Assembly: GCF_963678975.1 (NCBI RefSeq)
Contig: NC_089275.1
Coordinates: 14,787,682-14,851,681 of the forward strand
DNA: 64,000 nt
Reading direction: 5' to 3'
Origin: Dysidea avara
Lineage: Eukaryota; Porifera; Demospongiae; Dictyoceratida; Dysideidae
Shown here: positions 11,777-23,446 of the stretch, one piece after another
Numbering within the stretch: the first letter of the stretch is position 1
How the letters are laid out: each line of letters starts with the position of its first letter
Translations under genes and position numbers: made by a program
The notes under the pieces: model-generated
What the model was told of the DNA's origin: nothing
Databases searched by the model: none
The model's input: only the letters and a program-made list of their open reading frames with translations

Positions 11777-12937
11777 GTTTGTTTGTATATCATATACCGA
11801 ACATCATAGATACTGAGATACATACTCTGGATTAAGCGAAATATAGGTTGTGTGATTATGGGCTAGACTGTGTTAACGTGTTGTCATCTACAGGTCAATT
11901 TTTATTAGGCATGATCTCTTGTCTAATCAAGAAAGGGTATTCTTGAAATGTTTTCCTTATAATTTATTTCTCTCTCTTAAGGTATATGAATACTTTTGTA
12001 GATATTCTATCCATCATTGTTACCAAAACAAGGCCCTGCATACTTTAATTTATTTAAATAAGTTGTGTACATCTGCTTGCATGTTTGACCATGTCATGTG
12101 TGATATGCCTTCATTTTTACTATTTTTCACCTTAAGACTGCTTAGCTGATTTTGTGATTGTCCCTGTTGTCTTGTGCATTTGCATACTACTGTATGTTAT
12201 AGTTAGTAGTCGGCTCATCATACAGTACGATAGTACTGTATCATACAGTACGATAGTACTGTATAGTATGGACATCAATGGTTGGTGGGCATTGTCCACG
12301 AAGAAATCAACCTAAAATCGTCTTCACAAATCCTTCACAATGACTTGGTAATATTGGTCAGGCATAAACAAGCCAAAACGTCTCTTCAGAACAACCAGAA
12401 GCGTTTTCGATGAGGTACTATGAAATTTTTAAAATACTTTATTTTTAGCGAATTTTCCTACTGACTGACTGCCTACCTGCCTGATGCGTTCAGTCAAGCA
12501 TAGCGCAAATTTGGCTACAGCCACAGCCTTACTCCTTTGGGCGGAAATGCTTAGATTTCATGGCGAAAAAACCTTCCATGATATTAAATGCCTACGTGTA
12601 TGCATTACTTTTACGGTTTTAGCTTTGATCCTTCTTTATGGTGGCCATTGCTCATCCGTACGGCTTCCATCAGAGGTCATGCACCATCACCGCACAATCA
12701 ACACGTGTGATGTGACAGTATTGTAACACTCACGTGATTTTATTAGAGATACACCATGAGATGTGCTGCTGCCTGTTCAACATCTTCCACAGTGGCGAAT
12801 TGGATCTCAAACCAAGTTGGATAGCTCAAGGCAGTTCTTCGAGAATTATTTCTAGAGGCACTTGTTTCGTATTTATAGTGAAACAAGATAAAAATGTTTA
12901 GTTACTACTGCAAGTAATTTCATTTATAAAAAGTACA

Positions 12938-13622
12938 CAAACAAGTGTAAGTAAAAATAGGAATTTTCAGTATGAGTAGGAATTAGGAATTTTCAAATGC
13001 ACTGCTAAAGTAGGGATTAAAATGCATGCATTCAGTTGTTGAGTTGTGTTTTGCTTCAACAGCTTGTTTCAGTGCCTTTTATTGCAGTCCCAGAGGAGGC
13101 TGTCTGGCATTTCATGTGACTCACAATAACGCAATACTAAACTGAAAAACAGTGGGGTTCATTAGATCATGCTTCACGTAAGCTTCAAGGCAACGTACTT
13201 TGTTTCTGAAAGCACTCGGGTTTCGGGGTGAAATTTAATAAATTGCAATTTGATTCATACAAGTACTGCACCAGACTTACCACGTGCGCTTTCTATAATG
13301 AACAGCAACCCTTCACTGTGTTATACACTGCGATCGTTGTATTACCCTCCTCAATAAACGTTATTGTGCGTAATTTGTTTTAGTGGCGCTTACAATTCAA
13401 GCTTTGTTACCAGCTTAATTGGTGGGGTTCACCGGGGTTCACAATCAATGCCGTTGCGTTTAGAAATATATAAACTTTCAATTGCACTATAGTTTTACTA
13501 TAAACATCTTGAAACGAAGATTTTCATTGAAAATATACAGCTCACGTGAACGCATCCAACCTCCTCTGTTGCAGTCCCTACTCATACTGAAAATTCCTAT
13601 TTTTTCTTAAACTTGTATACTA
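12938..13622. mobile_element. Inverted-repeat element nested in intron 1
   Basis: Seen: ACAAGTGTAAGTAAAAATAG and GGAATTTTCAGTATGAGTAG near the left side recur inverted at about 13571-13622 (CTACTCATACTGAAAATTCC). A second internal pair uses GAGGAGG / CCTCCTC text next to TTGCAGTCCC. Non-coding. Confidence 0.5.
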
Positions 13623-13772
13623 TGATGTGAGCAGTATGAACAATTTTATCTCAACCTATACAGAACTGCTGATTGGTGATTTAATTGGTGCTGATAAGAT
13701 TAAACCTATAGTCTCCTTACGTAGTACTTGTTGACTGCTGCCACTTTCATTTTTTTTGGGTCAATTATAGTT

Positions 13773-14053
13773 ACACAAGTGTAAGCAAAAATTAATAATT
13801 TTACATCCAATTAGGGATCATAGTAATAAAAAGTAAAGAAACAAGGTGGTTGCCTATATGCCTGCAAATATAGTAGTGGAAATTTAATCCGTAATTCAGT
13901 CTGCAGAATCTCTGTTGTACAGCTATAGACTGAATTAGGGATTAAATTTCCACTAGTATATCTGCAGGCATATAGGCAACCACCTTGTTTCTTTACTTTT
14001 TATTACTATGATCCCTAATTGGATGTAAAATTACTAATTTTTGCTTACACTTG
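13773..14053. mobile_element. Foldback MITE, near-complete palindrome
   Basis: Seen: two arms of about 125 bp, beginning ACACAAGTGTAAGCAAAAAT and including GATCATAGTAATAAAAAGTA and GGTGGTTGCCTATATGCC, pair almost base for base with their inverse around a centre of about 40 bp at 13895-13935. The single strand would form a long hairpin. No ORF. Confidence 0.85.
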
Positions 14054-14455
14054 TTTGTTAACTTTTTTGAAACATAATTATCATTAATTAACTCGCGCCT
14101 ACCGCTTCTGAAGAAAGGATGGCACGCCCTAGTGCGCGCCCCAAAAATTACGCAGTGAAAAATTTTCTAAGCCAGTGCACCTTATGTTTAACTAAATTTA
14201 GCTCATTATAAATGGGAAACAGCTTGAAAAGTACCTCCGCAATGATCCTCTGCTACTACAGAAAATACGGAAAAATCGCTTGCCAAAACGCACGCCCCAG
14301 CAGTTGTTAGTGCATAAATATTAGAGGCCCGTAAATGCCTTAGGCGCCTCTAATGTCTATTAGTGTAAAGCGAGAGACACCATTATCCTCTGTTTTCAGC
14401 TACCAGCGAGGTTAATTGTATGTTGGAACACCTATATACCAAAGAGTAGTGTAAA

Positions 14456-14605
14456 ATGCCTGAGTATTCTAAGTCTTACATTGAAGCCTTATATAATGCT
14501 CGCACTGAAGCCATTACGCGCGTACCGCAAATCGTCACTTATGCAGTACTGGAGAAAGGAACTGGGTACAAAGGATCTTTAAGAAGGACAAAGGTAGCAC
14601 CATGA
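14456..14605 (+). CDS. Small ORF (49 codons) inside the long-TIR element
   Basis: Seen: an ATG frame beginning MPEYSKSYIEALYNARTEAI and ending KVAP before TGA; an AAG|GTAGCA possible donor lies just before the stop. Its amino-acid composition looks coding rather than random, but no family was recognised. It could be the relic of an element-encoded exon. Confidence 0.25.
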   Translation: MPEYSKSYIEALYNARTEAITRVPQIVTYAVLEKGTGYKGSLRRTKVAP

Positions 14606-15088
14606 TGCATGCATTGTAGCTGCTGCGGTTAGCGAAAAGGCACGGCTCGGGATGAAGCGACGTCGAGCAGTGAAGAAATCAGGCCTGTAGCCTTAGCCGT
14701 TATCGAGTTACGCTTGTCTGAAGGCATTAGTAAGTAAGTTAGTAAGTTAGTCAGTCAGTAGAAAATTAGGTTAAATATGACATTTTTAAAATTTCATAGC
14801 AACTTGATGGAACGTTTTAGAGTTGATCTAAAGACATTTTTGAGCTTGGCTATGCCTAACCAATACTGCTAAGCCGTCAGAAAGTTAATATTAGGCTGGT
14901 TTTGGGTGATATTTATAGGGCAAGAAACCCCAAACCTTGGTGATCCCTAATATACAGTTACTATCGTACTGTATGATACAAGGGCTGCTTCCAATGTCAT
15001 AAATGTGATAATTATCTCTGTAGCTAGTTATGTGGTCCCTCTTTCACAGTATACTTTTTGAATGAATTTTTTTTTGCATTATATGTAG

Positions 15089-15213
15089 CAATGTAGATTC
15101 AGCAAGTGTGACTTTTGTATCCTGCTTAAACTTGAGTCCAGCAAGCCAACCACATCAATTGAAGAGCGAAAGAAGCTTGAAGAAATTCTAAAGGATCATG
15201 TCAATTTACAAGA
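15089..15213 (+). CDS. DUF7869-type protein, exon 2
   Basis: Acceptor ATATGTAG and donor GTAAGC. Enters in phase 0, directly continuing ...VSIPK with QCRFSKCDFC, a Cys-x-x-Cys-type pair that suggests metal binding, followed by a charged helix (EERKKLEEILKDH). Leaves in phase 2, matching exon 3. Confidence 0.8.
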
Positions 15214-15745
15214 GTAAGCTTTAATTAGGATTACTTTATTTACCATTATCTGTATATGTACTATATAACACTAAGTGTGGCCCCAGGTTGGAGGGATTTT
15301 TTCCTACTTTAGCCCTTTTCTATTTCAGTCCCCATATGTAGTTAGGTTAAGACTGCAGCACATGTTGCTGTCAGACCTTCAGTGCTGGTCAGTGCTGGTC
15401 ACTGTAGAACTTCAACTGAACTAAACTAAAAATGTGGAAATTAAGCATAAACTGACAAGTGTGTACTGGAGTTTGCTATGTGAATTCCTGTATATTATGT
15501 TTGTGAAAGCTTACAAGGGTTGATGGAATGGAGAGAACAAAAGGTATTCAAGATCAAAGAACTTTTCCACATTCCAAGCGACAATTATTATCAAAACAGC
15601 ACTAAAATTGATGTCTGCATGTTTCTATGTCATTACAATACGCATGTGTACATTAATCTGCACGCTACTTCATCCCTACTATGTTTATTATTGTTAAAGT
15701 TTATCATTTGTGTAAATTTATAACTGTAAACTGTTTATATTGTAG

Positions 15746-16071
15746 CCAAGAACGTCAAAGATACCGAAGAAATCAATTGGCAGGAGCAGAAATTACTGGG
15801 GGATGCTTGTCATTGATTATTGATGGAATGGATCAGAACAAGACAAACATTCCTAGTCTTATTAGCGTGCCGAAGAGTTGCCAGAACCTTTGGAAACTAA
15901 GGACTCATTTAACCGGTGTTGTGGTTCATGGCCTAGGACACCACTGCTTGTTCGACTATTTGCAGTTCCCGCACGATGCAAATTTAACACTTACAGCCAT
16001 ATTGTTTGTACTAAAAGAGATTTTAAACTCAAGGAGGCTCCCATGCAAGCTTTTTATTCAAATGGACAATT
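15746..16071 (+). CDS. DUF7869-type protein, exon 3 (first and second conserved Asp)
   Basis: Acceptor TATTGTAG; donor is TTGTAAGTG cut after GACAATT (phase 1). Encodes the start of the conserved domain: LSLIIDGMDQNKTNIP (Asp409, Asp412, numbering from 10754) and, at the end, FIQMDN (Asp490). The strand-Asp pattern followed by Gln-x-Asp-Asn resembles the first two acidic positions of an RNase H-fold nuclease. That structural reading is inference; the family itself is annotated only as DUF7869. Confidence 0.85.
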
Positions 16072-16094
16072 GTAAGTGCAATGTGTTATAAAAC

Positions 16095-16150
16095 ATATTG
16101 TGCTGTACAGTGTGTGTGTGCGTGCGTGCGTGCATGCGTGCGTGCGTGTG
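16095..16150 (+). repeat. Simple repeat (TG / TGCG)
   Basis: TGTGTGTGCGTGCGTGCGTG-type run just inside intron 3 of the DUF7869-type gene. Confidence 0.9.
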
Positions 16151-16279
16151 TATGTTTACCTACAGTGCATTATGGTGTATCATATGTGATCCTCCAATCA
16201 ACAACCTGACTAGTTTGTTTGTGGGATAAGCCACACTGTACTGGAGTTATACTATAGACTCTGGTTTGTTAAGGGCATG

Positions 16280-16932
16280 TATATGTGACCCGCTGAGCGA
16301 AAACCCGACTAGTTTGCATAATTCTGATTTTGAGATAAATCCCATTGAAATACATTGGGTAAAAATGCGTACTGCAAAAATAATTTTACGCAAATTTTAA
16401 ACCATTCAGTGAACAGTGAAACAAAGCTCAAATCGAGATAACTAAGTGACGAACGGATTCCCCAGTTAATGGTGAGTAAGAGTATCTTTGTTTTGTTTCA
16501 GTGCCATGACGCAAAGGTGAGTTATGATCGTTAGTTGCCGTTGCGGTAAAAACGGCCGTCACATCGCCATTTTTAAGCTTAAACAGCGCTCATGCTTAAA
16601 TCTGTGAGTCTGTAGGCTTACTAGTTTACCTTACTAGGTGCCCCATTTCATAAGGAAGAGAATGAGCCAAGTCCCATCTCCGTAGCTTATTTCTTTCTCG
16701 AGTTATGATGGATTAAACAAGTGCCTGTAATTTTTTATCCGTATAAGCACAGTACAAATCGACTATTTTGCTCTTCCTGCTGTCTATCGCTATAACTCCA
16801 CAACTATTCATCAGATGAAGCTATAACTTTGGCAGCCCATTGTTTTTTCCCTCTAGATAACCAAGAAGACATAAACTGAAGTTTGAGAAAAATGCAAACT
16901 AGTCGGGTTTTTGCTCAGCGGGTCACATATAT
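16280..16932. mobile_element. TATGTGACC-family MITE, copy 1
   Basis: Seen: TATATGTGACCCGCTGAGC at the left and its inverse at the right, with inverted identity continuing over AAAACCCGACTAGTTTGCAT (about 40 bp). Interior of about 570 bp without a transposase. A degenerate piece of the same interior (GGTGAGTAAGAGTATCTTTG-like) recurs near 17400-17500. TA lies at both junctions, so a TA target site is possible but cannot be separated from the terminus. Confidence 0.8.
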
Positions 16933-17399
16933 TAACCACATATTGTTTGTTAAGTGCACCTTCGGTTCTGTTAATTAACCATGGTTGATAAGAGCATTTA
17001 TGAACACAAAGTTTCCGTGCTAGTTACAGCTGTGCAAAAAAAAAAGAAATGCAAAGGGCTCGCTTACACTTTGAGGCTCAAAGTTTACAGGATTATTGGA
17101 GGCGTTACCATTGATATAACTAGTAGTGTACCTTTCACTAGAGAAATGCTGTCACCTCAGCTATAAATTCATGCTCTTCATGACGGATTTGCACACAAAC
17201 TGCAAATTGACTGTGAACTGCACCACCCTAACAGAACAAATTCATGATGAACTTCTCTATTAGGCAAGCACATGCACGTAACAGGTATATCCTAATTCAA
17301 TATTTTTTTGGCAAACTTTTATTATACGTATGCACATAACAACCAGAGTCTACGGTATTGTAGAAAATGCATGTCACAAGAAGAATCATACTCATATTC

Positions 17400-17500
17400 A
17401 GTAAACAGATCTAAGTGACCAATGGATTTGTCTGTTAATGATTAGTAAGAGTATCTTTGCTGGCATAAAGGACATAGGAGTTATGAACCCTTGTTTACGT
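17400..17500 (+). repeat. Degenerate fragment of the MITE interior at 16440-16530
   Basis: Shares AAGTGACNAANGGATT and AGTAAGAGTATCTTTG blocks with the interior of the neighbouring TATGTGACC-family element. No termini remain. Confidence 0.5.
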
Positions 17501-17669
17501 GTTGGTAGAATTTTACGTAAATGTAGATGTTTCAGCCTTCTTGCTCAAAAGCATGGGCATATGTACACCAGTGATATTATTATTATTATTATTATATTAT
17601 CGATCATGACAAAATTATCATGATAGTCGATAGTGTTCAAAAATTATTATCACACATCACTACTTTGCA

Positions 17670-18110
17670 TACTTCTCTCAAGTATCAGGCTCTCAAAATT
17701 CCTGCCCTGGTCAGAGTGTAGCTTCTGAGGGGGTCCAATTAATGTGAGGCCTGCACTATCTTACTGCTGTCTGATCGGATAAGGGTACAGTAAAGGCCAC
17801 TTTGAGAAATGATCTTGTGCAATGACCATGTATTGGCTTCCTTGACGTGACATTGGCAACTTAGGAATATCAGCTGCCACAAGTTCCCATGGCCTGCTGC
17901 TACCACTGGCTGCAGTAGAGCTGGATGCCTGCTTGCTGCCTTAGTCCATTGACAGGTGGCATTACATTCTTACCCATTATGCTGCTTCATAGAGTCTTGC
18001 CATCATTCTGTCCGCTCCTTGGTGTCCAGCTTTATCGCGGGCATTCATCAATAGCTGTCTCTGTAGAGACTTTAGCGCTATCAGGAGGAACTTTTCTTCT
18101 TACATGGTAC
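17670..18110 (-). pseudogene. Ty3/gypsy-type integrase relic
   Basis: Seen in minus-strand translation, with stops and frame breaks: a zinc-binding-like piece (KAGHQGADRMMARLYE), then core-like pieces (WELVAADIPKLPMSRQGS, HFSKWPL) and LHSDQGRNFES. The order and motifs match the integrase of Ty3/gypsy retroelements, whose H2C2 finger precedes the catalytic core. No long frame survives, so this is dead. It lies antisense in intron 3 of the DUF7869-type gene and probably belongs with the RT/RNase H relic at 20160-20700, separated by later insertions. Confidence 0.75.
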
Positions 18111-18474
18111 TGTAGGTATAGACTTTACTACAGCACAGAGTCATGCATGGTCAACTGGCACCAGATCTGTTGATACCTCTTGAGAGGGAATTTTCTCCAG
18201 TTGCTGGTGGATAACAGTATTGTCATTTGCTGAAGGACTATAGAGAGGGCTGGGTCTGACCTCTGAGCTGCTGCGAGCACATTGGTGCTAGTTCATTACT
18301 GATGGCTACCATGGTAACAGGTTTACGGGGAAAGCGCAGCAGCATGTTGATTACAGGATCCCTCCTAACTCAAAAAATTGAGTCCTCGCAACTGCAAGAA
18401 CCATGCACCTCTCAAGTGTGCATTTTTTGATTTGATTTCTGTGAAAACTTCACAAACAGAGGAATATATACAGA

Positions 18475-18798
18475 TACTAGAAATAATAAAAAATTTAAAT
18501 TTTCAAACAAGGATTAGGGATCGCTATAAAAGCCAGCAAACAAGAAGGGATCGCTGAGGTGATAATGTTATCCACAAATCCCTATTGACTCAGTATAGGA
18601 AATTTTTTCTTGTGGACTACTAAAGCCTCTCCACGTCAAGTGTTAATTGCATCATGTAATTCATTTTAGGTTAATTGAATCAAAATAGGGATTTGTGGAT
18701 AACATTACCACCCCAGCGATCCCTTCTTGTTTGCTGGCTTTTTCAGCGATCTAGGCCTATTCCTTGTTTGAAAATTTTAATTTTTTATTATTTCTAGT
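18475..18798. mobile_element. Foldback MITE in intron 3
   Basis: Seen: left arm ACTAGAAATAATAAAAAATT ... GCCAGCAAACAAGAAGGGAT ... GTTATCCACAAATCCCTATT and a matching inverted right arm ending in TTATTATTTCTAGT, around a centre of about 70 bp. Arms differ by small gaps and substitutions. Non-coding; it interrupts the older gypsy remnant. Confidence 0.8.
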
Positions 18799-18996
18799 TT
18801 ACGTACTTTTTTCTTAATCCATTTATGGATTAACTTGTAGGTGTGCATGCACACACTCACATACATGTACTTACATTAAATGCACACGCCCACGGATACA
18901 CTTTGGACACGCATGTACTGTAGCTACACCAATTAGCAGTTTGTGCGTGTCCATAAATGACAAATATCTAGGGTAGTATATTTTATGTTTAGTATT

Positions 18997-19100
<104 letters not shown>

Positions 19101-20159
19101 TAGTCACAAGCAATCGTGTAATCTCGAAGCAAACTCATGGCAGAGTGGAGAATAAACATTTTGTAGTTAGCTGCATGCAGCTATAGGTACTTGGATGCAT
19201 GAACTTTGATGTTTTTTGTTATTAAGCAAAGTCTGTGCTACAGCACCAGCTTATAATCTGGATGATCGCTGTTGAGCTTGCTTCAAGTTCAGTAATTTTA
19301 ACAGGAAGCTAACCAGCTGCAGACAATTAGCTAATGTGGCACCACAAGTTAGTGACCACAACATTCCATTGAAACTAAGAAAGAAATCCAACCCAGTAGT
19401 TGGCGCAAGGTGAGAGGCTTTATCACGAGTGAACTGTTGTATCATTCTTTGTATTCACCCATAAAAGCGATGCAGAATGTCTCAGTACAGTTTATCAAAG
19501 GTTGATAAATCCTTGCCATGATCGCGCGCTCAGTACCCGCGCACGTACACAAACCATAGGCAAGAAAAACCACCTAAAAACAGTCTCTTGCTCACAAAAT
19601 AAGCTTCCTCGGCTGTATTAATCTTTAATACAACAGATCTAGCAAAAAACTAACTCATTCATGCCACAAATCCATTGATAAGAGCGGCATTGTATGGCTT
19701 CTCGTACGGGCAATGGCGTCTGAGCAAGAAGAAGCGGTCCCGTTTGGGCTGTTCCAGCTTGAAAATGAAGTCGAAAATAACTCACAGACACACACTAATC
19801 CACTTAACAAGCCTATATAGCTACTTTATATTTCAATACTCTGCTTCTAAAATGAGTTATGCCTGTGAAAGAATATTATGAATATGAAGATGAAAATATG
19901 AACAAAATGGCAAATTTCAGTTTTGGCTGATATTCACATTCTGCTTCCTTTTTTACTAACTAGGGGACCTATATTCCTTGTAAAGAACCACTAGAGGTTG
20001 GTTTTAGCCTAAAGAATGCTTTTCAAGGTGGGTTTTAGGTGTATGTTCTATTAGAGTTTTTGCAACAAAAAACATGGGCGATCCCTATTATGAATCCACT
20101 ATCGTGGTTCATGATAATATAATACAATAATGTCAGTTATTGATTGCCAAATAATAGTT

Positions 20160-20700
20160 ACGTAGCATAGATTTAAATATGTCAATGTTTTCCACTTCAT
20201 AACTAGATCACTTTGACTGTAGCCACTCTAAGGGTTTGTGATCTATCTCAATCACCAAATGTACGATAGTATTGTAACTTGTGGATTTCCCAGACAATAG
20301 ATGGACACACCTTCTCAGTGGTGGTTCTGCTTTGGTCAGTGCTCGGCTGGCATATTCAATCACTGTGCCCTGGCTGGGGAAAGGGCTGCACCAACACCAG
20401 TGTCTGATGCATTGGTCATAGGCACAAACGTGTCATGTTTTGTTAGGTAATTGAGTACAGGAGGGCTAACTAGGGCATGTTTTAAAGTGTGGAGAGCTTG
20501 TTGATGTGCACCCTCCTAGTTATTACGTTTTTGTCTGTGGGTGCATTGAGGGAGCTGGCTATGTGTACTTGCGGAATAATATGGTGTAAAAAATTGCAAG
20601 GCCTAGAAGTCTGCGAAGGTCCTTCCTTTGCACAGGCCAAGTTAAGATGTCCTTACTCTTATCTGAGGATGGCTGGTTCTGACGACACATTCTTATAGGC
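20160..20700 (-). pseudogene. Ty3/gypsy-type RT/RNase H relic
   Basis: Seen in minus-strand translation over several frames: a post-catalytic RT piece (IASSLNAPTDKN, fitting loss of frame), an RNase H entry (TNASDTGVGAALS), VIEYASRALTKAE, and IEIDHKPLEWLQSK. This succession is standard for the RT connection and RNase H of Ty3/gypsy Pol. Many frame breaks mark it as dead. It lies on the same strand and in the expected order relative to the integrase relic at 17670-18110. Confidence 0.7.
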
Positions 20701-20755
20701 AGTTCCTTGTATTATTCTTTTGAAGCATTTATCACTACAAGCATTTATTTTATAG

Positions 20756-20829
20756 GTGTTCGGGAAAATAAGAACAAATATGTTTATGGATTTATGGCAT
20801 ATTTAGTAGAAAAGAACATCTTTAAAGAA
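20756..20829 (+). CDS. DUF7869-type protein, exon 4
   Basis: Acceptor TTTTATAG, donor GTAAGT. The first two bases complete Cys492, giving QMDNC-VRENKNKY, the most recognisable signature of the family (Asp-Asn-Cys followed by Arg-Glu-Asn-Lys-Asn). Twenty-four further codons end YLVEKNIFKE, phase 0. Confidence 0.88.
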
Positions 20830-21017
20830 GTAAGTTTTATTTATTTTTACTGCATACATGTGTACATACATCATACATATTAATTTTATAGCATTACTTG
20901 CAAATTTGCACTGTATGTATGCAAACTATGGCTATAGAGAACAAAACATTTGTGTGTTGTTATTTATTATGTCTTTATGATATGAGACGTATAGTAGAGT
21001 ATAGCCATGCTCCATAT

Positions 21018-21533
21018 CAGCATTGAAACTGGGCCACGACTGCTGACCTGGATGTGACCCGGATCAATAAAATTGAGTCAAGTGCCATGTGCTTCTGGTG
21101 GCATCGGGCAATTGAGCACGCTAGATTTATAGCAGCAGTAGCATGCACTAATACCAATAAATGCATGGCTACCATGATTTATGCAGCTGTATTATACACG
21201 AAAACTAATTTGCTGTAAGGGCAGAGTATTTTAACTCCAGTGATTAGTGGGTGTGGCTCAATATATAGTCTGCAAACAGCAAATATGCAATTTTGTTAGC
21301 GTATATTCACATACAAAATAAGGGGCATGGCTCTGCTGTTCTTGCAGGCAGTAAATGGAATTAGAATAAGTGGGCGTGGCTCAAGAAGGATTAGGAGTAC
21401 AACAGTATACTACATTACACTTTTCTATTGTGAAATTCTAATTTTTTCGTACGTTCTGACCCACTCAAGCAGGTCAGACCTGGATGATCCAGATAAAATA
21501 TGACCCGGATGACCCAACCCAGTTTCAATGCTG
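21018..21533. mobile_element. hAT-type MITE, copy 2
   Basis: Same ends as the 4007-4617 copy (CAGCATTGAAACTGGG and its inverse) and the same internal TGGGCGTGGCTCA blocks; 516 bp. Flanked by CTCCATAT and CTCCGTAC, an 8-bp duplication with two differences, so this copy looks older. It lies in intron 4 and ends only 43 bp before the acceptor of exon 5. Confidence 0.8.
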
Positions 21534-21576
21534 CTCCGTACCTATAGAATTTAATGATTTTTTACATCTGTTTCAG

Positions 21577-21682
21577 ATTGAACTTGGATTTTTAATGGTG
21601 GGTCATACCCACGAGGACGTAGATCAACGGTTCAGTCGACTATCTCAATATTTAAGCAAAAATTCAGCAAGTACAATAGCTG
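21577..21682 (+). CDS. DUF7869-type protein, exon 5 (HTHEDVDQ motif)
   Basis: Acceptor CTGTTTCAG, donor GGTAAAT (phase 1). Encodes IELGFLMVGHTHEDVDQRFS, the core motif of the family. Glu529, Asp530 and Asp532 are candidates for a third acidic position after Asp409 and Asp490. The frame is also open for 31 codons upstream, but that is MITE sequence and not coding. Confidence 0.88.
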
Positions 21683-21952
21683 GTAAATATGTGTACACTG
21701 TAGTAAACCTGATGTTGCTCATATACCTACAACAATAGTGTATAATGTTTTAGTAGTGGGTTACTGCCATCAAAACTAACCTGTGATCAAATATAGTCTT
21801 GCAAAGCCACAACTTTTATATGTTTCAAGCCAGGCATGCACCCACTTGGTACAGCTAATTGTGTGTTTTGTGTTGTTTCCTTGACCAAGAAACCACTCCA
21901 GCCTACCCAGCTGGTGTTGGGGTAGCTGGGGCACCTAATGTTAACTCCAGAA

Positions 21953-22071
<119 letters not shown>

Positions 22072-22465
22072 ACGCCTTGGATGTCCAGGACTGGAATGAA
22101 CATTTGGAACCTTTGTACATGTGTGTACTGGGAAGTTTTTGTATCTTTTAGTTGGTTTTACTCAACCTACAGTCTTCTCTGCAAAGTTGTAGATACCAGA
22201 TTTGGTTGAATTAATACTAGTGACTAAGAATATGGGTGGTGCTAGGTAATTATAAAGATTTCTATACTAGTGACCTACCATTTTGGACATGAAATAGAGC
22301 AGTAGATTTCATGGTTTACTGGGACTATAAAGTATATGGCAAAATGTCGTCGTCCCTGAGTATTTGTTGTGTTAGAAAGTTCAAATTTTACTTTTAAGGT
22401 TTCTTTCAAGAATATCACCAGAATGTGTCATGTCATGAATCATACGTGCACTTTTTTGGTTGTAG

Positions 22466-22689
22466 CAATGCTAGAGTCAGCGAAAAGAAGTAATCCAGAT
22501 GTGGTCCATGCGTCTGTGGTAGAAGAAGTATATAACATCAGGGAGTGGATTGCTCCTCATCTTGAAGAAATCCACTACCACACTGAGCCACACATTTTTA
22601 TGTTCAAAAAGGATGGATCAGGGAAAGCCGTGATGCAGTACAAGTTTTGGTCACATAATGATTGGATTGGTAATTGTGTCCTTTTAAAA
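22466..22689 (+). CDS. DUF7869-type protein, exon 6
   Basis: Acceptor GGTTGTAG, donor GTAAGT. Two bases complete the codon split after exon 5; 74 codons follow (AMLESAKRSNPDVVHASVVE ... HNDWIGNCVLLK), phase 0 at the end. Helical, with a Trp-rich end; it lies after the conserved HTHEDVDQ block, as in relatives. Confidence 0.82.
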
Positions 22690-23446
22690 GTAAGTGCATA
22701 TTCCCACATATACCTCCAATTCATTGTGTCTAAATGAATGTGCATTAATTGTGATACATGTGTGACAACATACATTGGAACCTGTCTTAATGGCTGTCTA
22801 TATAGAAAGGGCACCTGTCTGTATTCCCAAATTAATACAGCCACCTGCCTATATGAATTGTGACTCAAAGGCGACCACTTAAGATGGGTCTGCTGTAGCA
22901 GAATTCTGCGGGGAGAGTTTGGCAACCTCTGCAATGAAATCTCACTGACAATAAGTATATCCATCATCTTGTAAAACTGCTGTGAATCCAGTTTGAACTT
23001 TGATCCTACAAAAAATACAACAGATAAAATGCAAATAGAAGCTACTATATGTAGTGCTATTGTTATGTATTAGCTAGGGAAGCTGTTTCAGATTAAAACA
23101 AACTGTTCTTTTGTGTATATAGTTCACTCATGTGGATATATAATTACCAGGGTTCTGTCCACACTGGTCAGTAGTGGTCAAAATGATCACTACCTCTAAA
23201 ACCTGACTAGTACCTTCTTAAATCTGACCAGCACATATATGTCACTTACATACAGTATACTCAAATATAAAAGGCAGCATGCACATCAATTATGAAAAGA
23301 TTAGGCCACCATTCAGGAATTTCTGGGAAATTTTTATTATATTGTTACCTTTTGCAGTCATCCCTGTTGTATATATAAATAGACTATTTTATAAACTTGT
23401 GAGAGTAATTCCAAGGTATTATTTATGGTTTACTGGTGGTTTTCAG

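Larger units (their letters stand above)
12221..14980. mobile_element. Long-TIR element in intron 1, with nested insertions
   Basis: Seen: inverted similarity between about 12221-12500 and 14700-14980. Shared marks are TACAGTACGATAGTACTGTA-type palindromes at the outer ends, an ATTGGT(C/T)AGGCATA block, a TATGAAATTTT(T)AAAA block and an ACTGACTGACT run. The roughly 2.76-kb span carries younger inserts (12938-13622 and 13773-14053). No transposase domain was recognised. Ends are approximate and there is no clear target duplication. Confidence 0.5.

Noticed and set aside
22780-22975. Sequence resembling a dispersed AACCTGTCTTAATGG-type repeat
   Set aside because: Only one copy in the window, so repeat status could not be shown.
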